Positions 18,294 through 26,647 of a stretch of DNA of 64,000 bases are shown here, in pieces (the first letter of the stretch is position 1; the number at the start of each line of letters is the position of its first letter). Source of the stretch: Bacillus sp. FJAT-42376 (GTDB lineage Bacteria > Bacillota > Bacilli > Bacillales > Bacillaceae); the NCBI RefSeq assembly GCF_003816055.1, contig NZ_CP033906.1, positions 1,364,001-1,428,000 of the forward strand, given 5' to 3'. Made by a program: the position numbers and the translations under genes. Under the pieces are notes generated by a model that saw nothing but the letters and a program-made list of their open reading frames with translations, was not told the DNA's origin and did not search any database.

Positions 18294-19253
18294 TTAATTT
18301 AACCCAAGATCCTTTTTCAAGTCACTTTCATAAGCGAGCAGTTCATCATAAATGGCTTTTGAAAGCTTTCTATAGCCGCCTGCTTCTTTGATAGCTGCCG
18401 CACGTGATTTCAAGCCTTCAAGCTTGCTGAAAAGAGTCTTGGCTTCTTCCATTTTTCCTTCATCGATCAGCGCAGAAACGCTGTTCATTAAGCGAAGCTC
18501 TGAAATCTCGTATTTTGTGCGTTCAACCGTCACTTTTGCAGGAGCCACAAATTCGTTTAACAGCTCTGTGCGATATGATTTCTCAGCAACTTGACCGATT
18601 TTTATTTCCGTTTGCTTCAGGTAGCGAGTCAGATCATCGTAGAACTCGTCTGCTGTATATATGTCCGGGTCGGCCCCTGTATATTCATCCACCGTGTAAT
18701 CATAAATGGATAGATTGTAACCTGCTGTTAAAGCTTCAAGCTTGCGGAGATCCAGGTTGATGGAAGCAGGCAATGCCTGATATCCTCCTGCTTGTTTAAT
18801 GGCCGCTGCCCGTTTTTTCATGCGCTCAAGCTTGGCCATATCTGCATCGTACGGATAGTCTTCTTCTGAATCCAAACCGTTTAAGATTGTATAGAGCAAA
18901 CGAAGCTGTGACACTTCATAGATGGTTCTTTCCACTTCTACTTTAGCAGGTACGGCGTATTTCGTAATAAGAAGCTTGCGGTTGGCTGCGCCGGATACTT
19001 TTCCAATGCTCTTTTCCGTGATGGACAATTGCTTTGTTATCCCATCATAAAGGTCATCAATTTCGTCAATGTTTCCTGCTGATACAGTTCGCTTGTAAAC
19101 GGACAGTTTCTTTAATAGAAGCTCCCCTTGTTTCACAGCTTCCTGGCTTTGAGATGTTACTGCGGCTGAAGCGAATGGTGCGGGTGCTGCAACAGCTGCA
19201 AAGGATGTGAGAAGCATAGCTGAAGTGATACCTGTTAACATCATTTTTTTCAA
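18294..19253 (-). CDS. Secreted protein with two SbsC-like helical repeats
   Basis: A 319-residue exported protein. It has a signal peptide (KKMMLTGITSAMLLTSFAAV, cleavage near ASA about residue 30). Two homologous helical modules follow: residues about 55-165 and 205-310 share IGKV/IGQV, YxVPAKVxVERTxYEVSxLRL and RAAAIKxAGGYxxL. The pattern resembles the helical S-layer domain of Geobacillus SbsC. The start is a TTG at 19253 with AGGGGG eight bases upstream. A related single-module protein is encoded at 46915-47958. It probably acts at the cell wall; no sorting signal is seen. Confidence 0.75.
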   Translation of the reverse strand: MKKMMLTGITSAMLLTSFAAVAAPAPFASAAVTSQSQEAVKQGELLLKKLSVYKRTVSAGNIDEIDDLYDGITKQLSITEKSIGKVSGAANRKLLITKYAVPAKVEVERTIYEVSQLRLLYTILNGLDSEEDYPYDADMAKLERMKKRAAAIKQAGGYQALPASINLDLRKLEALTAGYNLSIYDYTVDEYTGADPDIYTADEFYDDLTRYLKQTEIKIGQVAEKSYRTELLNEFVAPAKVTVERTKYEISELRLMNSVSALIDEGKMEEAKTLFSKLEGLKSRAAAIKEAGGYRKLSKAIYDELLAYESDLKKDLGLN

Positions 19254-19473
19254 GTTTTTTTCCCCCTAGAATTCTATCAATCGAACTAATTATAGGGATG
19301 ATTAATTGATTCAACATGTGTTAAATGACCTATTTTTTATCAGCTTTTTGAATAAGTCTTAAGAATTGGATTTGATGGAAATTTCTTGTGAAGACAATGG
19401 GTTTAATTTACAATGGTGAATCATAATGATGGAAAAACGTAAGAGGGGGAGTGGGATGTGATTCCCCATTACT

Positions 19474-19665
19474 TTGAGCATGTTTTTGCCGCTTGCCTGG
19501 GTGTCTGCGACAGCCATCGTGTTTGGAGTGAAGGCATATCGGCGCTATGAAGCAAGAGCGGAACGGCTCCAGGCTTACCATGATCATGAGCAGCAGATGC
19601 AGGTGATGAAAGAATGGAATGGGCTTCTTCAAAAGACAGAAGCTTTTATTATGATGGCCAATTAG
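19474..19665 (+). CDS. Small membrane-anchored protein, 63 aa
   Basis: One N-terminal hydrophobic segment (FLPLAWVSATAIVFGVKAY) is followed by a charged helical tail. The start is uncertain: TTG 19474 or ATG 19480, neither with a strong ribosome site. It ends 17 bp before the PH-like gene and probably forms an operon with it. Function unknown. Confidence 0.45.
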   Translation: MSMFLPLAWVSATAIVFGVKAYRRYEARAERLQAYHDHEQQMQVMKEWNGLLQKTEAFIMMAN

Positions 19666-19682
19666 GAGAGGAGCGAAAGTCT

Positions 19683-20153
19683 GTGGTATTCCGTTCAAAA
19701 CTCGACTCGTTTTTTATAAAAATCATGGTGTGTACAGCCATTTTTGTGGGACTCGTTTTATTTGTTCCGCTGTTTTTCGATTCATCGGCCGGGCCAATCG
19801 TCTATTTAATCGAAGCAGGAATTTTCCTGGCAGTTGTGCTGTTTTTCATCTGGTCGATTGCATCGTTAGAATATACTTTTCATCCAGGCTTTCTGACGGT
19901 TAAGGGAGGCCCTTTAAAAAGCAAAATTCCATACGAAGAGATTACACGGGCCGCTCCGACCCGCGATATTTATACAGGCTACCGGCTCGTTTCATCCAGA
20001 TACGCCATTGATTTGTCCTACCGGTCTGCGTCCCTTGGAAGTGTAAAAATTACACCGGAGAATCCGGAGCAGTTTCTTAAAGAGCTTAGAAAGCATTGCC
20101 CGCAGGCGGTTATAGAGGAAGATAAGATTTTGAGCCTGCTTGGACGTGTTTAA
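19683..20153 (+). CDS. Membrane protein with bacterial PH-like domain
   Basis: A 156-residue protein. Two membrane segments (about 12-32 and 40-62) are followed by a soluble domain with the strand pattern LTVKGGPLKSKIPYEEITRA and RYAIDLSYR of bacterial PH-like (YyaB-type) domains. GTG 19683 is taken as the start because GAGAGGAG stands nine bases upstream; the longer frame has no such site. The stop overlaps the end of the convergent next gene by four bases. Function unknown. Confidence 0.65.
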   Translation: MVFRSKLDSFFIKIMVCTAIFVGLVLFVPLFFDSSAGPIVYLIEAGIFLAVVLFFIWSIASLEYTFHPGFLTVKGGPLKSKIPYEEITRAAPTRDIYTGYRLVSSRYAIDLSYRSASLGSVKITPENPEQFLKELRKHCPQAVIEEDKILSLLGRV

Positions 20154-20587
20154 TGGCAGGAATTGGTGTGGCCGGTGAGGATTGGCGGTCCCGGCTTGCC
20201 TGATTTTGAGTTGAAGGGGCGGACTTCTGCTACAATGTTATCCAATCTTGCTGTGATGGAGTCAATTTTACCCGACCATATTGGATCGATGCCGGAAGTG
20301 GGATAAAGCCTGAAATGCCAGCTGATTTCATTCGGAATATAGGCATACCCTTCATAGCTGTCAAAGCTTCCGTACGAACCAGGAGCCGGCAAATGGACAG
20401 CATGGATGCTCAGGCTTGTTCTTGGAAAGCTTGGAGAAAGTTTCACTTTATACATAAGAGCGGTTCCTTTTGCATTGGCCAGTGCCGGCGATTCCAGGAG
20501 AAAACTGCAGGGAATATGGATCGCTTTCGTTTTCGAGGGATGGCTAAAAATAGTAAGCAGAAAAATAAGGGAAAGGGAAATTTTCAT
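20150..20587 (-). CDS. Secreted protein of unknown function, 145 aa
   Basis: The first 22 residues are a signal peptide (MKISLSLIFLLTIFSHPSKTK). The mature part appears beta-rich (VKLSPSFPRTSLSIHAVHLP, EGYAYIPNEISWHFRLYP) and contains a W-x-G segment. The ribosome site is weak (AGAGAGAG). I do not recognise the family. Confidence 0.5.
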   Translation of the reverse strand: MKISLSLIFLLTIFSHPSKTKAIHIPCSFLLESPALANAKGTALMYKVKLSPSFPRTSLSIHAVHLPAPGSYGSFDSYEGYAYIPNEISWHFRLYPTSGIDPIWSGKIDSITARLDNIVAEVRPFNSKSGKPGPPILTGHTNSCH

Positions 20588-20661
20588 ATTGCTCTCTCTT
20601 TCGTATGGTTTTCAATAGCTTTCCCTGCCTCGCTAAATTTATTTTGAATAGGAGGGATGAT

Positions 20662-21050
20662 GTGCTGCATAAAGTCATCAATTTGTAGCTCTCTGAAAAA
20701 GAGGTTCCGGAATTAAGAGAACTGAACGGATGGGAGGCGCGGAAGCAAGCCTATCCGGCTTTATTTGATTGCTGCAATTTTGGGCAGGTGTGAAAAATGA
20801 TGCAGGAGAACTGATTGGATTTGGATATGTGGCAGGCGCAGGGCTGCAGCACGGATACATGGAAGATCTATTAGTCCATCCTGATTACGAAAGGCATGGA
20901 ATAGGAGGACAAATTGTAAAAGCTTTGCTACTAGGATCAGAGAGAAGCGGATTGGAAATCGTGACGCTCACCTTTCGTGCTGAGCATGAAGAATTTTATA
21001 AATGCTGCGGATTCACGCTTTGTTCAGGAGGGGTTTGGAGAAGAAATTAG
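20662..21050 (+). pseudogene. GNAT acetyltransferase pseudogene
   Basis: The region starts with GGAGGG and GTG but meets TAG at 20686. The frame then continues as LSEKEVPELRELNGWEARKQ and shifts near 20770 into a second frame encoding the GNAT core (GELIGFGYVAGAGLQHGYME, DLLVHPDYERHGIGGQIVKA) and the typical ending EEFYKCCGFT. A stop plus a frameshift make it non-functional unless the C-terminal part is translated alone. Confidence 0.6.
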
Positions 21051-21115
21051 GTCGGGTGGAAACTTATTCCTTTTTGGAACGTATAATTACTAAAACCAAA
21101 GAGAGGATGTTCTAT

Positions 21116-21322
21116 ATGACCCAATTCTTTTTATATGCGGGAATTGTCTGCATCATCATTTCTGGAATGGCTATTGGAGCCTGGGTGCATGGAGATCGGC
21201 AAAGAGCGAATTTCTTTTCTGAGACGAAGGAACACCGGAATACGAAAACGAGAGTGGCTATGTATTCTGGATTGGCGGGAATCATTTGTTTGGGGATATC
21301 GGGATTGATCTGGTATTTGTAA
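21116..21322 (+). CDS. Small two-TM membrane protein (DUF5316-like)
   Basis: A 68-residue protein with two hydrophobic helices (FFLYAGIVCIIISGMAIGAW and YSGLAGIICLGISGLIWYL) joined by a polar loop. ATG 21116 follows GAGAGG at suitable spacing. It resembles small Bacillus DUF5316 proteins, from memory only. Function unknown. Confidence 0.55.
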   Translation: MTQFFLYAGIVCIIISGMAIGAWVHGDRQRANFFSETKEHRNTKTRVAMYSGLAGIICLGISGLIWYL

Positions 21323-21351
21323 AAGAACGTATGAACGGGTAAGAGCAATAA

Positions 21352-22017
21352 GTGCAGAAAGAAGTGAGGGGTTTGCTGAATGTTTTATATGTCCTTTTGT
21401 TCCTCGGCGGGGTGTATTATCTTATAAAGCATCGGAACAATGTGAAGAATGCGGTTGATCTTTCCAAGCAAGCCGTCTATCCCACAACAAAGGACGAGTA
21501 CAGCAGCATCTTGATCCCTGGAGAATGGAAAGAGATGGAGCCCATTTCACAAAATGCCAGGTCCTATCAGATGGTGAAATGGGGGACTGCGGCTGCTTTT
21601 ATCATGATGCTGGGTCTGATGTGGATGGTTTTTTTTACAGATTGGCTTGAGTTTTCCTTTTTAAATTTGGTGTACATGGTTCTTATCGTCATGAATCTCG
21701 TTAAGCACAGAGGGAACCTGTTTATTTTGCAGTCGGGAATTGTCCTGGACGGCATCTTCTATCCTTTCAAGAACATCAAGGAGTATGAAATCGAGAGAAT
21801 TACTCTTCCTCATCCCCTTTACGGGCTCCACAGCCGTCTTAACATGTCCTATAAACTATCAATCAGACGGAAAAATAAATTCAGCCAGGATCATTATGTA
21901 GTGATTGAGGATCAGGAACATCTTAATCGAATGACTGATTTATTGGATCAGCAGGGAATCAAGGGTAAAACAAACCAAATTCATGCAGCAGTTAAGGATA
22001 TAACGAGTCATCAGTAA
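21352..22017 (+). CDS. Membrane protein of unknown function, 221 aa
   Basis: An N-terminal hydrophobic segment (LLNVLYVLLFLGGVYYLI) and two more near 75-115 are followed by a soluble domain with FILQSGIVLDGIFYPFKNIK and FSQDHYVVIED, a pattern seen in PH-like membrane proteins. The start is a GTG at 21352 with only a weak ribosome site. It forms a likely unit with the preceding small gene, 29 bp away. Confidence 0.6.
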   Translation: MQKEVRGLLNVLYVLLFLGGVYYLIKHRNNVKNAVDLSKQAVYPTTKDEYSSILIPGEWKEMEPISQNARSYQMVKWGTAAAFIMMLGLMWMVFFTDWLEFSFLNLVYMVLIVMNLVKHRGNLFILQSGIVLDGIFYPFKNIKEYEIERITLPHPLYGLHSRLNMSYKLSIRRKNKFSQDHYVVIEDQEHLNRMTDLLDQQGIKGKTNQIHAAVKDITSHQ

Positions 22018-22025
22018 TGTTTAAG

Positions 22026-22060
22026 AAGGGATTCGCTTCCGTGCGAATCCCTTCCTTTTC
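22026..22060. terminator. Bidirectional terminator
   Basis: AAGGGATTCGC (22026-22036) pairs with GCGAATCCCTT (22043-22053) between two convergent genes. Confidence 0.8.
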
Positions 22061-22448
22061 AGTTCAGCAGTCCGTGCAGCCCGCCGAGCAGGGTGAAAAT
22101 CACGAGATGATCTCCAATGGCAATGAACATCGCTTTTCTGCTCATTAAACCAAATAAGGAATTCTTTACATAAACAAGAGAGATGAGAAGGCCGATGATG
22201 AAGCCGATTCCCAATCCGGTCAGCAGACTGCCGGTCCAAATGGACTGAACAAGGATGGCGGTTAAGAACGAACTGATAAAAGCAATAACAACTGAGACCG
22301 CATACTTTATTGGGCCCCGGGTCTCGTTCTTCGAGAATTCTCCCTTTTCCTTAAGCAAAATAGAATAATACATGCCGCCATAAAGGATATAGAGGACAGC
22401 ACCTGCAAGTACGGATACATAATGGATATGAGTCCAATCAATTAGCAT
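22059..22448 (-). CDS. DUF1761-family membrane protein
   Basis: A 129-residue protein with four hydrophobic helices. The pattern (DWTHIHYVSVLAGAVLYILYG at the start, GLMSRKAMFIAIGDHL near the end) fits the DUF1761 family. ATG 22448 follows AAAGGAG; the longer frame is not needed. Function unknown. Confidence 0.65.
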   Translation of the reverse strand: MLIDWTHIHYVSVLAGAVLYILYGGMYYSILLKEKGEFSKNETRGPIKYAVSVVIAFISSFLTAILVQSIWTGSLLTGLGIGFIIGLLISLVYVKNSLFGLMSRKAMFIAIGDHLVIFTLLGGLHGLLN

Positions 22449-22522
22449 GTTAATTCTCCTTTCATTCTTTTCCATTATGAAGATTTCGATTGGGAATCTC
22501 TACATTTTTTTAAAAACACCTA

Positions 22523-22553
22523 TTGACCTTTACGCAGCGTCAACGTGTAATCT
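22523..22553 (+). promoter_or_regulatory. MerR-type promoter with 19-bp spacer ahead of the mta-like gene
   Basis: TTGACC (22523-22528) and TAATCT (22548-22553) are 19 bp apart. The spacer contains the imperfect dyad ACCTTTACGCAGCGTCAACGT. Overlong spacers with a dyad are the hallmark of MerR-activated promoters, so autoactivation is expected. Confidence 0.75.
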
Positions 22554-22576
22554 GAATTCAACAGGAGGGAAGAACG

Positions 22577-23341
22577 ATGGAATATACGGTGCAAAAGCTC
22601 GCTAAACTGGCAGGGGTTACGGCCAGGACCCTTCGATATTACGATGAAATTGGCATTCTAAAGCCGGTAAGAATGAATGCATCGGGGTATCGGATTTATG
22701 GTACAGCGGAAGTGGATCGGCTGCAGCAGATCCTCTTCTACCGGGAGCTTGGGGTGGCCCTGGAATACATACGGGAAATTCTGGATGATCCCGGTTTCAG
22801 CGGGGGGAAGGCGCTGATCGAACATCGTGAAAAACTCCTGGAGAGGCGAAAGCAGCTTGATTTGCTGATCGCAAATGTTGAGAAGACCATTTCAGCAAGC
22901 GAAGGGACAATGGATATGCAGGATCTGGAAAAGTTCGAAGGATTTAAGAAAGCAAAGCTTGAGGAAAATGAGGTGAAATACGGAAAGGAAATCCGCAGCC
23001 GATATGGGGATGAAACCGTCGACCGTTCCAATGAAACCTTTCAAAACATGACTAAAGAGCAGCATGAAGCAGCGGTGAAACTAGAGCAGGAGATGAAATC
23101 CGTTTTGGCGGAAGCCTTTATAACAGGCGACCCAGCGGGATCCGCTGCTCAAAAAGCAGCAGATTTGCATAAGCAGTGGCTGAGCCATTATTGGCCGGAA
23201 TACAGCAAAGAAGCCCATGCAGGACTTGCTGATATGTACACGGAAGATGAACGGTTCAAGGCTTACTACGATGAGCAGCAGACCGGACTCGCTGAATTTT
23301 TGAGGGACGCGATACATGTTTATACGGGTCAGAAAAAGTAA
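22577..23341 (+). CDS. mta: MerR-family regulator with TipAS domain (Mta-like)
   Basis: A 254-residue protein. Residues 1-70 are the MerR winged helix (VQKLAKLAGVTARTLRYYDE, GYRIYGTAEVDRLQQILFYR), a coiled coil spans 75-115 and a TipAS ligand-binding domain follows (QHEAAVKLEQEM, WLSHYWPEYSKEAHAGLADM). Length and order match B. subtilis Mta, a global activator of multidrug efflux. Its own promoter has the 19-bp spacer expected for autoregulation. No transporter is adjacent, so targets lie elsewhere. Confidence 0.85.
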   Translation: MEYTVQKLAKLAGVTARTLRYYDEIGILKPVRMNASGYRIYGTAEVDRLQQILFYRELGVALEYIREILDDPGFSGGKALIEHREKLLERRKQLDLLIANVEKTISASEGTMDMQDLEKFEGFKKAKLEENEVKYGKEIRSRYGDETVDRSNETFQNMTKEQHEAAVKLEQEMKSVLAEAFITGDPAGSAAQKAADLHKQWLSHYWPEYSKEAHAGLADMYTEDERFKAYYDEQQTGLAEFLRDAIHVYTGQKK

Positions 23342-23347
23342 GATTTG

Positions 23348-23378
23348 GATGCACGAAGTGATGACTTCGTGCATCTTT
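23348..23378 (+). terminator. Terminator of the mta-like gene
   Basis: GATGCACGAAGT (23348-23359) pairs perfectly with ACTTCGTGCATC (23364-23375), followed by only three T. Confidence 0.6.
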
Positions 23379-23380
23379 AG

Positions 23381-23870
23381 GTGGAGCCAGCAATTCGTAG
23401 TTAGAAGTCAGCGATTGAGGATGGTAAGTCAGCAATTCAAGGTGGAGTCTGCAATTCAAGGTGGAGTCTGCAATTCAGGGTGGAGTCAGCAATTCAAGGT
23501 GGAGTCAGCAATTCAGGGTGGAGTCAGCCATTCAAGGTGGAGTCAGCAATTCAGGATGGCAAGTCAGCAGTTAACGCTCAGAATTCAGCAATTAGTGCTG
23601 GGAAGTCAGCAATTAAAGGATAAAAGTCAGCAATTGTAGCTGGAGAGTCAGCAATTAACGGTTAAAAGTCAGCAATTAATATCAAAGGGTCAGCAATTAC
23701 ATAAAAAAGTCAGCCATTCTCAACCTAAAAATTAGGTGCAGCGTGTTGTATTTCAGAGGATTCAGCATAAGTCAGCCATTTTTCATTATAAATAAGAAAA
23801 ATTCATCATAAATGCCAAAAATTTCATCATAAATAAAAAAATTTCATCATAAACGAAAAAGTCAGCCCGA
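23381..23870. repeat. Intergenic array A of short spaced repeats
   Basis: About 18 copies of AGTCAGCAATT or close variants follow each other every 19-24 bp from 23381 to 23720. The first part has a fixed linker (CAAGGTGG/CAGGGTGG), the second part has variable linkers. From 23780 to 23860 a second word, TTCATCATAAA, occurs three times, with a variant (TTCATTATAAA) just before. The array fills the space between convergent genes. Both words recur in array B near 58 kb. Confidence 0.8.
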
Positions 23871-23877
23871 TTCTCCA

Positions 23878-23917
23878 CCAAAAAAAAACGATGCAGCGCA
23901 ATAGCGCCGCATCGTTT
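23878..23917 (-). terminator. Terminator of the nucleoside transporter gene
   Basis: A 14-bp stem (23886-23899 with 23904-23917, one mismatch) is followed on the minus strand by nine T. Confidence 0.9.
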
Positions 23918-23919
23918 GA

Positions 23920-25101
23920 TTAAAACAACAGCATTCCAACGATTGCTGCGGATAGGAAGCTTACCAATGTTGCACCGTAAAGAAGTTTTAGTCCAAAGCG
24001 GGCAACTACGTTTCCTTTTTGTTCGTGCAGTCCTTTCACCGCACCGGTAATGATACCGATGGAGGAAAAGTTGGCGAAGGAGACGAGGAATACGGAGATG
24101 ATGGCGGTTGTCCGGGCAGACAGATCCGTCATTTTCCCAAGGTCCAGCATGGCAACAAATTCGTTGGAGACAAGCTTCGTCGCCATAATGGTGCCGGCTT
24201 GTACAATTTCTCCCGCCGGAATTCCGATGATGAAAGCAAATGGTGCAAAGACGTATCCGAGCATGGTCTGGAAGCTGATTCCGAAAATGATGCTGAACAG
24301 ATCATTGATGGCCGCAATCAGGGCAACGAAACCGAGAAGCATGGCTCCAACAATAATGGCGACTTTAAAGCCGTCCATAATGTATTCGCCGAGCATTTCG
24401 AAGAAGGTTTGTTTTTCCCCTTCCTGCACCTCGATGAAGTCTTCGCTGTCTGCGACATCGTAAGGATTGATGATGTTCACGATGATAAAACCGCCGAACA
24501 GGTTCAGGACAAGGGCCACAATGACATATTTAGGATCGATCATTGTCATGTATGCACCAAGAATGGAGGCGGATACGGTCGACATAGCGGAAGTGCACAG
24601 TGTATACAAACGGTGGTCCGGAAGATGGCCGAGCTGTTTCTTAACCGAGATGAATACTTCGGATTGGCCGAAAATGGCAGATGCCACCGCATTGTAGGAT
24701 TCAAGTTTCCCCAAGCCGTTCACTTTGCTTAAAACCAATCCAAGATACTTAATGATGATCGGCAGCAGTCTGATGTGCTGGGCAATCCCGATTAAAGCTG
24801 AAATAAAAACAATCGGGAGAAGAACATTTAAGAAGAAAGGCATCTCTTTCGGATTGGCGATTCCACCGAATACGAAGTTGATCCCGCTTGCTGCATATTC
24901 CAAAAGTTTGGTAAACAGAGCTGAAATCCCATTGATAATGAATAACCCAATCCCTGTATTCAAGAGAATAAACGTTAGAACGATTTGCAGCACAAGCATA
25001 ATGATTATAGGTTTGTACTTAATTTGCTTTTTATTGTTACTCGCCAAATACGCAAGCAGCAAAATGATGACGATTCCAACCAGTGAAATAATGATACTCA
25101 A
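23920..25101 (-). CDS. nupC: Concentrative nucleoside transporter (NupC family)
   Basis: At 393 residues this matches the length and sequence style of B. subtilis NupC and its paralogues. Conserved segments include LEYAASGINFVFGG, LPIVFISALIGI, LESYNAVASAIFGQSEVFIS, SAMSTVSASILGAYMTM, MATKLVSNEFVAMLDL and NVVARFGLKLLYGATLVSFL. It imports nucleosides with a cation. Which paralogue (NupC, NupG-like) is uncertain. No purine riboswitch is present in the leader, which argues against the purine-regulated NupG; a GCAGC hairpin lies in the leader. Confidence 0.9.
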   Translation of the reverse strand: MSIIISLVGIVIILLLAYLASNNKKQIKYKPIIIMLVLQIVLTFILLNTGIGLFIINGISALFTKLLEYAASGINFVFGGIANPKEMPFFLNVLLPIVFISALIGIAQHIRLLPIIIKYLGLVLSKVNGLGKLESYNAVASAIFGQSEVFISVKKQLGHLPDHRLYTLCTSAMSTVSASILGAYMTMIDPKYVIVALVLNLFGGFIIVNIINPYDVADSEDFIEVQEGEKQTFFEMLGEYIMDGFKVAIIVGAMLLGFVALIAAINDLFSIIFGISFQTMLGYVFAPFAFIIGIPAGEIVQAGTIMATKLVSNEFVAMLDLGKMTDLSARTTAIISVFLVSFANFSSIGIITGAVKGLHEQKGNVVARFGLKLLYGATLVSFLSAAIVGMLLF

Positions 25102-25452
25102 AGCAGCAACCTCCTTATGTAATAAGCCTGATGATGACGAGGGTTTGAAAGAGTGTACAGTTTATCATTTCCCAAACAATCCCTAACTTGTACAAATCCG
25201 CAGCAAAAATCTTTTTGTCTCTCTGCTGCTTTTTTGCCCTTTCCTATTATACTGGTTTACAGACAATAGGGAAGGGGTTATGGAAAGAAAAATGAATTCG
25301 TTTTCTTCCTTTCGCTTATATTTTCAGAAAAGAGAAGGACTGGCAAGCATACTGGAGATAACGGAGAATAAAACGCAAACATGATCAATAATAGTCAAAA
25401 TCTCACATTTACATAGGGCAATGGGAGGGAGTAATATAGACATGCAAATATA

Positions 25453-25640
25453 GTGGCTTAATCCCGTGCAGACGGGAACGGAGGAACCAATTTTTCGGGG
25501 CTAATTCTGCTTATGCAGAAAGGATGAAGCACTCTTTCGCCATCCTGCCCGTCAGCTAACTTCGTCGGCTAAAGCGAAGGAGGTCTTGAGACCGCCTTAT
25601 TACAGGGGCTTTTTTTGCTGTCTTTTTTACACAGCAGACC
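25453..25640 (+). ncRNA. ydaO-type c-di-AMP riboswitch with expression platform
   Basis: The aptamer core runs from about 25453 to 25590: GACGGGAACGGAGGAACC, then TTTTTCGGGGCTAATTC, a variable arm, and GCCCGTCAGCTAACTTCGTC, the diagnostic ydaO-yuaA words. Downstream, AAGGAGGTCT can pair with AGACCGCCTT and a run of seven T follows at about 25610, a plausible terminator. These RNAs bind cyclic di-AMP and switch expression off. It precedes the CBS/mgtC operon by about 90 bp. The rest of the 628-bp gap (25102-25452) holds the nupC leader and no recognised gene. Confidence 0.88.
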
Positions 25641-25729
25641 GGAAGCCGCGCAGGAGGTCTTTTTGTTATGGAATAAATGAATAGAAGATGAATGAAGATA
25701 AGACTTGATATAAAGGAGTTTCGATACAA

Positions 25730-26140
25730 ATGAATATAGCCTTTTTCTTAATTCCAAAAAAAGAAGTGGTCCATCTGCCGATTCATGCAACGATGCGCCA
25801 GGCATTGGAAAAAATGGAGTATCACCGATATTCGGCTCTGCCGCTGTTAGATGAAAAGGGAAAATATGTGGCAACGCTGACGGAGGGGGATTTGCTGTGG
25901 AAAATGAAGAACACCCCCAATCTAAGCTTTGACAGCACACATAAAATCAGCCTTAAAGAGGTCGAAATGCATAAAAAAAATGAACCGGTTTTGATTCATG
26001 CAAAAATGGAGCAGATTATTTCCAGGGCAATGGAGCAAAATTTTGTTCCGGTTATTGATGACCAGGGAATTTTTATCGGCATGATCCGGCGGAGAGAAAT
26101 TATTGAATACTGTGCGGAACAGCTTTTTAACAAAATTTAA
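25730..26140 (+). CDS. CBS-pair domain protein
   Basis: A 136-residue protein made of two CBS motifs: residues about 10-62 (VVHLPIHATMRQALEKMEYH, ATLTEGDLLWKM) and about 70-130 (VLIHAKMEQIISRAMEQNF, GMIRRREIIEYC). CBS pairs bind adenosyl ligands. A c-di-AMP riboswitch lies upstream, so the protein probably belongs to the c-di-AMP or cation response. It differs clearly from DarB/YkuL in sequence. TATAAAGGAG precedes the ATG. Confidence 0.85.
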   Translation: MNIAFFLIPKKEVVHLPIHATMRQALEKMEYHRYSALPLLDEKGKYVATLTEGDLLWKMKNTPNLSFDSTHKISLKEVEMHKKNEPVLIHAKMEQIISRAMEQNFVPVIDDQGIFIGMIRRREIIEYCAEQLFNKI

Positions 26141-26165
26141 TGAGTTCGATAAGGGGAAAGAATAA

Positions 26166-26627
26166 ATGGAACTGGAAATGATCGCGAGGCTTCTGACGGC
26201 ACTGTTTTTAGGAATCATCATTGGAATTGAAAGGCAATGGCATCAATGTTTAGCAGGCCTTAGGACGAATGTGCTCGTCGCCGTTGGGGCTTGTCTTTTT
26301 GTTCTTCTTGAAGCACTGGGAGACGGCCATTCCAGTATGAGAATTGCGGCACAGGTAGTTAGCGGGATTGGCTTCCTTGGTGCAGGGGTCATTTTAAGGG
26401 AAGGGCTGACAGTGAGAGGGCTTGATACAGCAGCGACTCTTTGGTGCTCGGCCGCAGTGGGAACACTTGCCGGGTCAGGATTTTTGCTTCTCGCCGCTGC
26501 GGGAACAGCGGTTGTAGTGGCTGTGAACAGCATTCTCAGGCCGATGGCGAAATGGATTGATCAGCATCATAAAATTCCTGCTTCCCAGAAAGTAATGGCA
26601 AACGATAAAATATATATGCAGAAATAA
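26166..26627 (+). CDS. MgtC/SapB-family membrane protein
   Basis: A 153-residue protein with four to five membrane helices. Family motifs are visible: LGIIIGIERQWHQCLAGLRTN, RIAAQVVSGIGFLGAGVIL and GLDTAATLWCSAAVGTLAGS. It is a short form without the C-terminal ACT domain of virulence MgtC. It follows the CBS gene by 25 bp in the c-di-AMP riboswitch operon, which suggests a part in magnesium or osmotic adaptation. Confidence 0.85.
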   Translation: MELEMIARLLTALFLGIIIGIERQWHQCLAGLRTNVLVAVGACLFVLLEALGDGHSSMRIAAQVVSGIGFLGAGVILREGLTVRGLDTAATLWCSAAVGTLAGSGFLLLAAAGTAVVVAVNSILRPMAKWIDQHHKIPASQKVMANDKIYMQK

Positions 26628-26647
26628 ACAGAAACAGGGGGACTTTT

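Noticed and set aside
23316..23639. Open frame across array A
   Set aside because: The peptide is only a translation of the AGTCAGCAATT repeats (repeated WSQQF/ESAI), with no start signal.
23381..23870. CRISPR array
   Set aside because: Repeats are about 11 bp, linkers are short and often repeated, and there are no cas genes in the window.
25102..25250. Purine riboswitch ahead of the nucleoside transporter
   Set aside because: None of the conserved purine aptamer loops is present on the minus strand; only a simple hairpin is seen.
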